Below, in pieces: positions 14,712 through 22,930 of a DNA stretch of 55,854 nucleotides. Source of the DNA: Bacteroidia bacterium (GTDB taxonomy: Bacteria; Bacteroidota; Bacteroidia; NS11-12g; UBA9320); the NCBI GenBank assembly GCA_017857855.1, contig JAFMCI010000010.1, positions 1 to 55,854 on the forward strand, written 5' to 3'. The stretch's first letter is position 1, and each line of letters begins with the position of its first letter. The translations under genes and the position numbers were made by a program. The notes under the pieces are model-generated. The model worked only from the letters and a program-made list of their open reading frames with translations, made no database searches and was not told where the DNA came from.

Positions 14712-15344
14712 ATGATCAATACAGAAGCAAAAATCGCCAAAATACTTTTAGAAACAAGTGCAATAAAATTATCTCCTGAAAAACCTTTCAAATGGAGCAG
14801 TGGTTGGAATAGCCCAATCTATTGTGATAACCGAACGGTTCTATCGTATTCGCATCATCGTAAGGCCATTAAAGAAATGCTTTCTGCTAAGATTGCGGCA
14901 GAGTTTGAAGGTGTAGACACCATTATAGGTGTGGCCACTGCGGGTATTGCCATGGGTGCACTTGTGGCAGATGAACTTTCTCTTAGTTATGCATATTGCA
15001 GACCAGAGCCTAAATCACATGGCCTAAAACGTCAGTTAGAAGGCAAAGTAGATAAAGATGCTAAAATAGTAGTACTAGAAGACTTGATAAGTACAGGCGG
15101 AAGTAGCTTAAAGGTGGTAGAATACCTAAGAGCTGAAGGGTATAACGTGATGGGAATGGCTGCCATATTTACCTATGGTTTTCAAATTGCAGATGATAAT
15201 TTTAACCATGCGGATTGTAAATACATCACACTAGGAAATTACGCCAGTATGATAGATGAGGCGGTGACAAGCGGCTATGTGCAAGAATCTGATTTAGCTA
15301 GTCTTGCCCAATGGCGAGAGAACCCTGCTGAGTGGGGTGTGTAA
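14712..15344 (+). CDS. pyrE: Orotate phosphoribosyltransferase
   Basis: The 210-residue enzyme joins orotate and PRPP to give orotidine 5'-phosphate in pyrimidine synthesis. Visible signatures are the FKWSSGWNSPIYCDNR block (27-41), the IGVATAGIAMG loop (72-82), RPEPKSHG (97-104), and the PRPP-binding VVLEDLISTGGSS (120-132). Length is normal. The predicted transcript starts only a few bases before the ATG. In Bacteroidota pyrE is often next to coaD and a NUDIX gene, as here. Confidence 0.95.
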   Translation: MINTEAKIAKILLETSAIKLSPEKPFKWSSGWNSPIYCDNRTVLSYSHHRKAIKEMLSAKIAAEFEGVDTIIGVATAGIAMGALVADELSLSYAYCRPEPKSHGLKRQLEGKVDKDAKIVVLEDLISTGGSSLKVVEYLRAEGYNVMGMAAIFTYGFQIADDNFNHADCKYITLGNYASMIDEAVTSGYVQESDLASLAQWRENPAEWGV

Positions 15345-15345
15345 C

Positions 15346-16065
15346 TTAAAAACGGATACTTAAAACAAATCCTCTGCTGTTCTTATCTAGTTGAGGTGAG
15401 ATCATCGCATTATTGTAGTGTCGTTTAAAAAGTTTTTGGCTTAACCAAGGTTGTACAATATAGGCTAATTGGGTGCTTAATATGCCCACTCCTGCACCTG
15501 TCAACACATCACTAAACCAATGCCTGTTGTTATACATACGAAGTCCGGCAACGGTTGTAGCGACGGTGTACCCTGCAATGCCATACCATGCACTGACATC
15601 TTTATATTCCATTCTTAAAAACTCTGCACTGGCAAACGCTATTGCGGTATGACCAGAGGGAAAAGAGTTGTATGTACTCCCATCTGGGCGTAATATCCCT
15701 GTGGCTTCTTTAGTACCGATGACAATGGGGTAGGCCATAATATAAGAGGTGCCAATGATGACGCTTCTATCTGTAAAACTGTGTTTTCCCTTATTCCCTA
15801 AGGCATTTAAAATATACACAGCAGCACATGGCGATAATGCGATATAATCATCTAGTTTAGTGTGTTTGCCTGGTGTATAGAGTTGTCTTTGTATCGAGCT
15901 ATTCAAGTCTTGCCCCCAATTACTATAGGTAGCTGCCGTGCCCGTTAATATAAGTCCACTTGGGATAATTAATTTTTTGGCATCAAAGCAACTGTCTCGT
16001 TGGGCATGTAAAGTATGGCTAAAAATGGAGACAATGCATAAAAGAATGAATGGCATGTTTTTCAT
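15346..16065 (-). CDS. PAP2-family phosphatase (periplasmic)
   Basis: The 239-residue protein has a signal peptide (1-21, ending HTLHA) and the three phosphatase motifs of the PAP2 superfamily: K119-x6-RP127, PSGH (136-139) and R176-x5-H182-x3-D186. Several hydrophobic segments follow the motifs. Members remove phosphate from lipid phosphates such as undecaprenyl diphosphate or phosphatidate, or from lipid A; which is not clear. The gene starts 4 bases after the stop of the antiporter gene, so the two share a transcript. Confidence 0.88.
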   Translation of the reverse strand: MKNMPFILLCIVSIFSHTLHAQRDSCFDAKKLIIPSGLILTGTAATYSNWGQDLNSSIQRQLYTPGKHTKLDDYIALSPCAAVYILNALGNKGKHSFTDRSVIIGTSYIMAYPIVIGTKEATGILRPDGSTYNSFPSGHTAIAFASAEFLRMEYKDVSAWYGIAGYTVATTVAGLRMYNNRHWFSDVLTGAGVGILSTQLAYIVQPWLSQKLFKRHYNNAMISPQLDKNSRGFVLSIRF

Positions 16066-16069
16066 TCGT

Positions 16070-17299
16070 TTAATGATCTGCGGGTGCGTCTTTTGCTGCT
16101 TCTTCAGTTGTTTCCTCTGCAGAGTCTTCTTTTATTTCTTCTAACGATTTTTCTTCAGAATTTACCATTAACCCAACCATCATAATAAGTGCAGTCATGA
16201 TAATAACTTGTACTATGAGTGACTTGTTAGATAAGTCAAGCTGCTGTGTGACGGGTAAGGTTAAGAAAAGCAATATCGTAATCAATCCGCGTGGGGCGAT
16301 GTAGTATAAAGGTTCGATCGTGAGTTTAAATAACTTTAGGCTTATTAACCTCAGAAAGAAAATGCCAAAGGTTATGCCAGAAGCCCAAACGATGGTATCT
16401 AAGTTGAATATCTCTGATGTTTGGATCAGATAACCAAAAAGCAAAAAGAATAGAGCCCTTACCAAAAAAGTAATCTCACTGGTAAGTTCTTTGAACTTGT
16501 GCACTTCTTTGTCGAGTATATCAGGCTTTAGTAAATGAATATACTTGTTTTTTTTAAGTAGTTTTAGATTGCCTAAAAATAGTCCAAACAACATTATGAA
16601 AATAAGTGCTGGCAAATGGTATATTTTGGAAAGGGAATAAATCGAGATGATTATCAGGATAATCGGCAGAAACTTAACATGATGTTTTATTTTACTTAAC
16701 AAAAAGGCCAAGCCTAATGTGGCAATAAACGTGATGATGAGAATGAAAAAAAGTTCAACAAAAAAATCAGAGAAGGACTTACTCCCTACATTGTCGTTTA
16801 GGGTAATAAAATTAAAGAAAACAACTCCAAAAATATCGCTTAGACTACTTTCGTACGTGATGAATTCTTTGTTGAATTTGCCTAAGTTTTGTGCACTAGG
16901 TATAGCAATAGCACTGCTTATAATGGCAAAGGGTATGGCATTGGCTAATCCTATTTTTAGTGAAACATCTCCAAAATAGTGAAATGCATAACCCAGTAAA
17001 AAACTTAAAGCCAACATCGGAATAATAGCGAGCAGGGCTGATTTGCCGATAAGCGGAAGTTTGGATTCATTTAGTTCTAATTCTAGTGCTCCTTCAAGTA
17101 CAATAAGAATTAGGCCAATAGTGCCCAGTTGGGGTAAAATGGCTTCTAAATCAGGTATAGGGAAACCTAAAAAAATGCTCAACTGATGCACGCCCATCCC
17201 TAGCGCGATAAGTAAAATCACTGATGGTATTCTCGTCTTAGCAGAGGTCACATCAAAGATGTACGCCAACAAGAGTAAAAAGCAAATGGTTAGTATCAA
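16070..17299 (-). CDS. Cation:proton antiporter (Na+/H+ exchanger family)
   Basis: The 409-residue protein has about 12 membrane helices with the pattern of the Na_H_Exchanger domain (PF00999). Helix 3 carries GTIGLILIVLEGALELEL, and the later NAIPFAIISSAIAIPSAQNL is the usual discontinuous helix region. The N-terminal half is the ion-exchange core. The C-terminus (about 380-409) is a short acidic tail rich in E, D and A, with no RCK or TrkA domain. The start is a TTG at 17299; no ATG is available upstream. It is the first gene of a pair with the PAP2 phosphatase. Confidence 0.85.
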   Translation of the reverse strand: MILTICFLLLLAYIFDVTSAKTRIPSVILLIALGMGVHQLSIFLGFPIPDLEAILPQLGTIGLILIVLEGALELELNESKLPLIGKSALLAIIPMLALSFLLGYAFHYFGDVSLKIGLANAIPFAIISSAIAIPSAQNLGKFNKEFITYESSLSDIFGVVFFNFITLNDNVGSKSFSDFFVELFFILIITFIATLGLAFLLSKIKHHVKFLPIILIIISIYSLSKIYHLPALIFIMLFGLFLGNLKLLKKNKYIHLLKPDILDKEVHKFKELTSEITFLVRALFFLLFGYLIQTSEIFNLDTIVWASGITFGIFFLRLISLKLFKLTIEPLYYIAPRGLITILLFLTLPVTQQLDLSNKSLIVQVIIMTALIMMVGLMVNSEEKSLEEIKEDSAEETTEEAAKDAPADH

Positions 17300-17425
17300 G
17301 GTGTTTCTGTTTAGTTTTTGGGTTTAGCTGTGTATGTAAGGTTCATGTGAGCTAATACCTCCCAAAATTAGTGTTTTTTCATATTGCTTGCGCTCCAACA
17401 CTTTATTTTAGTGGAAGAATTTATT

Positions 17426-17439
17426 TGGATTTAAATCCA
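17426..17439. repeat. Perfect 14-bp palindrome, candidate operator
   Basis: TGGATTTAAATCCA is a perfect palindrome lying in the 205-bp gap (17300-17504) upstream of the antiporter-PAP2 operon. It has no loop and no T run, so it looks more like a binding site for a dimeric regulator than a terminator. Nothing else was seen in this gap. Confidence 0.35.
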
Positions 17440-17504
17440 GCGTTTAGTTTAATAGTTGAAAATGTAATAAGTAAGCAACCGGTTATTAGAAAAAGGATAG
17501 AGAT

Positions 17505-18800
17505 TTACTCATCTTCTAGTTTATCCAGTATTTTCTTCGCTACGATTTTCACTTTTTTATCTACATCAAGTTTTTTGGAAACGGCGTCGTAAGGACCTAC
17601 AATAACTTCTTCACCATCTTTTAATCCACTTAGAATTTCGATGTATCGGCTATCTTGTATACCTGTAAATACGATAATTTTAGTGGCTTTCCCATTGTCT
17701 ACTTTAAACACGACTTCGTCAAGTTCATCTTCTTCGGAAGTGCTTTTTGTGCTGTCTTTTACCCTTGTGCCAATGGCTTCTATGGGTAAGCACAAAATGT
17801 CCTTCTTAACTTGGGTTTGTATTTCTACATTGGCGCTCATGCCGGGCAAAAAAGGAGATTTGCTTTTGGCCAGCAAATCGGTATAGCTGCTTTTAACCAA
17901 GCGTATTTTTACTTCAAAATTGGTTACCTGATCCGTATTTAGTTGCATGCCTCCAGCGTTGTTTGCACTTCGTGAAATTTCGGTTACAATACCCTTGAAC
18001 TTTCGGTCGCTATACGCATCTACCTCTACTACGGCGGTATCTCCTTTTTTTACGAGTAGAATATCGTTTTCATTTACATCTACAATTACTTCCATATTGT
18101 CAAAGTTAGAAATGACCATAATCTCTGTTCCTGCCATTTGAGCAGTACCCACAACACGCTCACCTTTTTCATTGTTAAGCGCACTTACTATGCCGTCACT
18201 TGGTGCGTATATGCTGGTACGTCCTAATGCTTTATTGGCCTCACTTAGTGATGCATTGGCATTGTCTATACCAAAACGAGCGGCAGCTATGCGTTGTTCC
18301 GCAGCTACTACCTCACTTTTGGCAATGGCGTATGCGCTCTGAGCAGCATCATACTCCGCTTGACTTAGTACTTTATCGGCAAATAGTTTTTCACTTCTAC
18401 GAAAAGCAGATTGTTGTTCGGTAAATCGCGCTTTGGCTTGTGTAAGTTGTGCTTCGCTTGTTTTTAAGCTACTTTTAGAAGTGCTCACTCCGGCTCTTGC
18501 TCTATCTCTTGAGGTTATGTACAAATCAGGATTTATTTTTAGCAGCAGCTGACCTTCTTTTACGGTATCACCTTCTTGCACATACAGTTCCGTTATTTCA
18601 CCGCTCACATCGGCACTTATTTTTACTTCGGCTTCTGGTCGTATTTTTCCGTTGGCACTTACGGTGCTTATAATCGTGCGTTTTTCTACCTTGCCCACGT
18701 TCACTTCCAGCTCACCTCTACTTCGGTTTTTGCCTATTAAGATAAGAGTTGTGACCAGTGTGAGCCCTCCTAGTATGTAAAATATAGTTCGTTTCTTCAT
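17505..18800 (-). CDS. Efflux periplasmic adaptor subunit (HlyD/MacA-type)
   Basis: The 431-residue protein has one N-terminal membrane anchor (about 5-22), then the membrane-fusion order: first half of the lipoyl domain (VSGEITELYVQEGDTVKEGQ, about 70-89), an alanine- and glutamine-rich helical hairpin (about 100-200), the second lipoyl half (SDGIVSALNNEKGERV), a beta-barrel domain and a membrane-proximal domain. Adaptors of this type join an inner-membrane pump to TolC. Its ATG overlaps the tolC-like stop by one base (TAATG). No MacB-type ABC or RND pump gene follows, so the partner must be elsewhere. Confidence 0.88.
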   Translation of the reverse strand: MKKRTIFYILGGLTLVTTLILIGKNRSRGELEVNVGKVEKRTIISTVSANGKIRPEAEVKISADVSGEITELYVQEGDTVKEGQLLLKINPDLYITSRDRARAGVSTSKSSLKTSEAQLTQAKARFTEQQSAFRRSEKLFADKVLSQAEYDAAQSAYAIAKSEVVAAEQRIAAARFGIDNANASLSEANKALGRTSIYAPSDGIVSALNNEKGERVVGTAQMAGTEIMVISNFDNMEVIVDVNENDILLVKKGDTAVVEVDAYSDRKFKGIVTEISRSANNAGGMQLNTDQVTNFEVKIRLVKSSYTDLLAKSKSPFLPGMSANVEIQTQVKKDILCLPIEAIGTRVKDSTKSTSEEDELDEVVFKVDNGKATKIIVFTGIQDSRYIEILSGLKDGEEVIVGPYDAVSKKLDVDKKVKIVAKKILDKLEDE

Positions 18801-20215
18801 TATAGTTGTAGTTGTTTTCCTTTATAAAAATCAATAATTAGCGCTCTAAAAACGTATTCGTATTTTGCGTTGAGTACCTGAATCTGAGCGGCACTCCATT
18901 GGTTTTTGGCAGTGACTAATTCGTAGCTACCCATTACACCTGCTTCAAAGCGTTTTTGGCTAAAATCAAAGTTCAGTTGCTGTGCTTCTTGGTTACTTAG
19001 CGCTGCTTCATATCTACTTTTGGCTGCTTTCAAGTTAGTGAACGCGGTAGTCACATCGTTTCGCAATTGGTTTTTAGTGTTTTCTAAGCCAAGCTCCGTG
19101 ATTTGTGTGTTTAGTTTGGCGTTTTCGAGTGCAGCTCTGCTTCTGTATCCGTTAAAAATAGGGATTTGCATGGATAGCCCTACCTGCTGTCCAAGATTAT
19201 CTGAAAGTTGATTTGCAAAAGGTTTGTCTGTAATGGAAAGTTGCTCACGCGCAGTTACCACCAGTTCTTTAGTAGTTTCTGTGGCGCCTATTGGAATTAT
19301 ATCATAATTACCAGTACCCGTATATAATTTACCGCTTTGTGAGTACACTGTATTTATATTTCCATAGGCACTTATGGTAGGTTGTAGGCCTGCACTTGCA
19401 ATCTTCTCTCCCAATTGACTTTGTGCTATTTGTAACTCTGCTTGTTGTATTTCGGGAAGATTCAGTAGTGCTTTTTGGTAGATGTCTGCAACGTCATCGG
19501 TTAGCAACTCAGGTACGTTTACACTGTTCAATGACTCAATTTCTAGGGTTGCGTCCAGTGGCAGTTGCATTAAATTAATAAGTGTATTGTAGCCTAGTTC
19601 TATGGCGTTTTGGGCATTAATAATGGTTACCTGATCATTGGCTACTTGTGCTTTTAGCGTAAGAGTAGCGCTTTGGTTGGTGCTGCCACTCGCTTCCAAT
19701 TTTTGAGCACGTTGTAACTGGCTATTGGTAAGTAGCTGCTGTCCTTCTGCCACCTTTAGGTTTTCTTCTGCTTGTATAATTTGTAAGTACGTAGTGGCAA
19801 CAGATAAGGCAATTTGATTCCGAATAACCTGATTGTTTTGTGCATTAGCCTCGGTAGCAACTTGGTTTTGTTTTATGCGATTATTTACCTGACTACCTCC
19901 GTATAGCAAGACGCCGCTACTCAGCGAGAAGCTATTGCTCTGTATCGTGGTATTGTTAAATGTATTTGTAAAGGGGTCGATAGTTCTACCGATATTGTAG
20001 TTGTGATTTCCGCTACCGTTAAGTGTTGGTATGCGGCTAAGTTTGGTTTGCTGTAAATTATTAGCTAGGATAACACCCTGCAGACTGTTTTGCTGTATGG
20101 CAGTATTGTGCTCCAAGGCATAATCTATGCAGCGTTGAAGATTCCATTTTTCGGTAGATTGAGCCTTTAGCCCAAGTGTAGCAAATAATAGAAAGATAAG
20201 AATGGCTTTGTACAT
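18800..20215 (-). CDS. TolC family outer membrane efflux protein
   Basis: From the ATG at 20215 the product has 471 residues: a signal peptide (MYKAILIFLLFATLGLKA), then two repeats of the outer-membrane efflux domain (PF02321) with long, A/Q/N-rich helices typical of the TolC barrel-tunnel. It would form the outer channel for the adaptor encoded immediately downstream. The frame extends to 20275, but the extra 20 residues precede a clean signal peptide, and a TACATTTG box lies inside that extension, 23 bases before the ATG. It is the first gene of a two-gene operon. Confidence 0.88.
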   Translation of the reverse strand: MYKAILIFLLFATLGLKAQSTEKWNLQRCIDYALEHNTAIQQNSLQGVILANNLQQTKLSRIPTLNGSGNHNYNIGRTIDPFTNTFNNTTIQSNSFSLSSGVLLYGGSQVNNRIKQNQVATEANAQNNQVIRNQIALSVATTYLQIIQAEENLKVAEGQQLLTNSQLQRAQKLEASGSTNQSATLTLKAQVANDQVTIINAQNAIELGYNTLINLMQLPLDATLEIESLNSVNVPELLTDDVADIYQKALLNLPEIQQAELQIAQSQLGEKIASAGLQPTISAYGNINTVYSQSGKLYTGTGNYDIIPIGATETTKELVVTAREQLSITDKPFANQLSDNLGQQVGLSMQIPIFNGYRSRAALENAKLNTQITELGLENTKNQLRNDVTTAFTNLKAAKSRYEAALSNQEAQQLNFDFSQKRFEAGVMGSYELVTAKNQWSAAQIQVLNAKYEYVFRALIIDFYKGKQLQL

Positions 20216-20238
20216 AGCGATGGTGGTTGTAAAGTCCT

Positions 20239-20246
20239 CAAATGTA
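20239..20246 (-). promoter_or_regulatory. -7 promoter box TACATTTG (tolC-like/adaptor operon)
   Basis: An exact TAnnTTTG match on the minus strand, 23 bases before the ATG at 20215. It falls inside the N-terminal extension of the longer reading frame and supports the shorter start. Confidence 0.5.
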
Positions 20247-20328
20247 ATGGGCCACGTGCATATCAATTGGGGCACTCGATTAATGGGGAGATATCCTCGT
20301 TTTACGAGAATGAAGAGATTGATTTTTT

Positions 20329-20958
20329 ATGGGTTGTATTAGCTTTGTGCACTTGAACTTCTGGTATACCATAGGAAAAACATTTTTACCTCAGCTTACT
20401 TGGCGTCGAAAAGTAGATGAGAAAGTAGTGTATCTTACTTTTGATGATGGTCCACATCCTGCTATTACTCCTTGGGTGATGACTGAGTTGGAAAAAGTAG
20501 GAGCTAAGGCAACTTTTTTTGCCGTAGGCGATAATGCTGTCAAATATCCTGAAGTCGTAACGGCTATTAATACCCGAAATCACCAACTTGGTAACCATAC
20601 CCAACACCACATTAAAGGATGGCAGGTATTAAAAGAGGAATACTTACACGACATAGCTTTATGTGATAAAACTATTGCCGGAAGTAAGTTATTTAGACCT
20701 CCATATGGCCAGATTAATTTTAAGTCTATAGCCTTACTTAGCCTAGATTATGAGATAATAATGTGGGATATACTGACCAAAGATTACTTGCCTGGGCTAA
20801 ACACAAATAGAGCTCAAAAAAGAATTCAAAAAGCAACGCGTCCGGGAAGTATTATCGTTTTTCACGATAGTGAAAAGGCAGAGAAAAATCTAAAAATTTT
20901 ACTTCCTGAGTATTTACAGTTTTTAAAATCAGAAGGATATCTAATGAAGCTATTATGA
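20329..20958 (+). CDS. Polysaccharide deacetylase family protein (NodB domain)
   Basis: The 209-residue product is a CE4-type metal-dependent deacetylase, which removes acetyl groups from N-acetylated sugars. The catalytic set is intact: TFDDGP (37-42, with D39 as base and D40 as metal ligand), the metal histidines in H90-T-Q-H-H94, RPPYG (123-127), and the late FHDS (178-181). There is no signal peptide, so it may act in the cytoplasm or at the membrane face. A TAGCTTTG box at 20340-20347 lies downstream of the ATG; a TTG at 20353 (then N-F-W-Y-T) may be the real start. Its stop overlaps the glycosyltransferase start (ATGA). Confidence 0.87.
   Translation: MGCISFVHLNFWYTIGKTFLPQLTWRRKVDEKVVYLTFDDGPHPAITPWVMTELEKVGAKATFFAVGDNAVKYPEVVTAINTRNHQLGNHTQHHIKGWQVLKEEYLHDIALCDKTIAGSKLFRPPYGQINFKSIALLSLDYEIIMWDILTKDYLPGLNTNRAQKRIQKATRPGSIIVFHDSEKAEKNLKILLPEYLQFLKSEGYLMKLL
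20340..20347 (+). promoter_or_regulatory. -7-like box TAGCTTTG within the deacetylase 5' end
   Basis: An exact TAnnTTTG match inside the first codons of the longest deacetylase frame. If used, transcription would begin near a TTG codon at 20353 that fits the family N-terminus better. Confidence 0.35.
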
Positions 20959-22076
20959 TTGTACTGGCATACGCTATACTCGGAATATTTTTTGGCATTC
21001 AGCTATTTTCTTTGGTATCTATCTTGTTACAAACACCCGCGGTTCTTCAAAAACGTACGCATTTTCCTCAGGTTAGTATTTTGCTGGCTGCTAGAAATGA
21101 AGAAAAGCTAATCATTAGAAACCTCGAAGCCATAGAAAAACTCAACTATCCAAAAGAATACCTAGAAGTACTTATTGGCAACGATGCGAGTACCGATAAT
21201 ACGTCTGCACTCATAGCAGAATTTATCCAAGATAAACCTCATTTTAAATTATTTCAAATTGATAAAACAGTAGGCAAGGGGAGAGGCAAAGCGAATGTTT
21301 TAGGTCAGTTAGCACATGAGGCCAATGGAGAATTCTATTTTATCACCGATGTAGATGTGAAGCTTCCAGCGAATTGGATTCTTGGTTTACTTCAAGAATT
21401 TACAGACGGTGTGGGCCTAGTAAGTGGCACTACCAAGTGCGAACGTGCCGGTCTTTTTGCTACATTGCAAGGCATAGATTGGCTTCATTTTATGGGATAT
21501 ATTAAGGCTTTTGCGAATGCGGGAATAGGATGCACCAGCGTAGGCAACAATATGGCTGTTAGAGCAGAGGCTTATTGGCAAACGGGTGGTTATGAAGAAA
21601 TTGATTTTAGTATAACTGAAGATTACAAACTCTTTAAAGAAGTAACGGGCAGAGGCTGGCAATGGCGCACTACGATGCGTGAGGAAACATTGGGGTTGGC
21701 TTGGTATATTCCCAACGTCAAAGAAATGCTGCACCAGCGTAAGCGATGGCTAATAGGAGCTCGAGAGTTACCGCTTAATTGGAAGTTTATGTTGGTGCTG
21801 TATGGTTTATTTATACCTGCATTATGCTATGTTTTTTGGGTTAATGCGCAGTTGGCAATGGCACTGTGGTTTAGCAAATTCCTGATTCAGTGTTTCTTTA
21901 TTATCTTCTTATCGCTAGCCGTACATCGTAGGCCGTTTCGTTTTTCTTACTTGATACTGTATGAATTTTATGTGCTGTTAAATACTGCGGCTACAGCCGT
22001 ATTTTATGCTTTGCCTATACAGAGCGTATGGAAAGGAAGAGCCTATAATGCCGCGTATATTGGAGATGAAAAATAA
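20955..22076 (+). CDS. Glycosyltransferase family 2, processive type
   Basis: The 373-residue protein has one N-terminal membrane helix (3-25), a GT-A domain and three or four C-terminal helices (about 280-360). The sugar-nucleotide motifs are visible: VSILLAARNEE, GNDASTDNT, TDVDV (the DxD metal site) and TEDYKLF; the QRKRW segment (about 258-262) is the QxxRW motif of processive or lipid-linked GT2 enzymes. It overlaps the deacetylase gene by 4 bases. The pair suggests synthesis and trimming of an acetylated amino-sugar glycan or glycolipid, which is inference. Confidence 0.88.
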   Translation: MIVLAYAILGIFFGIQLFSLVSILLQTPAVLQKRTHFPQVSILLAARNEEKLIIRNLEAIEKLNYPKEYLEVLIGNDASTDNTSALIAEFIQDKPHFKLFQIDKTVGKGRGKANVLGQLAHEANGEFYFITDVDVKLPANWILGLLQEFTDGVGLVSGTTKCERAGLFATLQGIDWLHFMGYIKAFANAGIGCTSVGNNMAVRAEAYWQTGGYEEIDFSITEDYKLFKEVTGRGWQWRTTMREETLGLAWYIPNVKEMLHQRKRWLIGARELPLNWKFMLVLYGLFIPALCYVFWVNAQLAMALWFSKFLIQCFFIIFLSLAVHRRPFRFSYLILYEFYVLLNTAATAVFYALPIQSVWKGRAYNAAYIGDEK

Positions 22077-22119
22077 ATGCCACTCGACAGAAATTTAGAT
22101 TTAAACGTATACTTGTAAC

Positions 22120-22926
22120 GTGTTTCCAGAATTAGTTACCTTTTCCATTCCCTCTTTTCTTCAAGGCTTTTTGCCAGATCATTTTACCTTACACAGCTAT
22201 GGGCTTATGATAGCCTTGGGTGTTTTGGTTTCTTTTTACATCACCTTGCAAAAGTCAAAACGGTTTGGGCTTGATTCAGATACACTTTCTAGCCTATTTG
22301 TTTGGGTAATTTTAGCTGCTTTTGTGGGCGGTAAGCTGTTTTTCTTTTTAGAGGATATGGGTAAATTTACGGCCAATCCTAGCTTGATAAAAGGAGCTAT
22401 TGGTGGAGGGTTTGTGTTTTACGGCTCGCTTATTTTTGCGGTTCCTACTATTGTGTGGTGGCTTAAAAAAGAGAAAGTTCCTGTACGTCCATTTTTAGAT
22501 ATTTTGGCGATAGTAGGCCCTGTAGTACATTCGTTTGGCAGAGTGGGCTGCTTTTTGGCTGGATGCTGTCATGGTAAAGTGTGTACCAGTTGGGTAGGGG
22601 TTACTTTTTCTAATCCCGATTCATTGGCTGCTATCAAAAATGTTCCTCTATACCCCACACAACTGTTTGATATAGCGGTAAATATGGTTATTCTGATTAC
22701 CGTCCTGCTATGGCAACATAAAAAGAAATTTGATGGTCAGTTGTTTTTGATATACCTCATGATGTATGCCGTTGGTCGGAGCATTGTGGAGATGTATAGA
22801 GGAGACGATACACGCGGTTTTGTGATAGAAGGTGTGCTGTCACACTCTCAATTTATAGCAATAGGTATTTTGGTGGTGTGTGCCATCGTATGGAGACGGT
22901 GGAGTAAAGATAAAGTGATAATCTAA
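22120..22926 (+). CDS. lgt: Prolipoprotein diacylglyceryl transferase
   Basis: The 268-residue membrane enzyme moves diacylglycerol from phosphatidylglycerol to the lipobox cysteine of prolipoproteins. Signs are YGLMIALG (27-34), GGFVFYG (96-102), and the family signature HSFGRVGCFLAGCCHG (137-152), followed by YPTQLFD and the late GRSIVEMYRGD. Seven hydrophobic segments are present. It is read from a GTG at 22120; the frame is closed by a stop at 22102, so no other start is possible upstream. A TATACTTG sequence (22108-22115) could be a weak -7 box. The two lipoproteins at 37056-38388 would be substrates. Confidence 0.92.
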   Translation: MFPELVTFSIPSFLQGFLPDHFTLHSYGLMIALGVLVSFYITLQKSKRFGLDSDTLSSLFVWVILAAFVGGKLFFFLEDMGKFTANPSLIKGAIGGGFVFYGSLIFAVPTIVWWLKKEKVPVRPFLDILAIVGPVVHSFGRVGCFLAGCCHGKVCTSWVGVTFSNPDSLAAIKNVPLYPTQLFDIAVNMVILITVLLWQHKKKFDGQLFLIYLMMYAVGRSIVEMYRGDDTRGFVIEGVLSHSQFIAIGILVVCAIVWRRWSKDKVII

Positions 22927-22930
22927 GTTT

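Noticed and set aside
20216-20275. 20-residue N-terminal extension of the TolC-like protein
   Set aside because: A complete signal peptide begins at 20215, and the promoter box lies within the extension.
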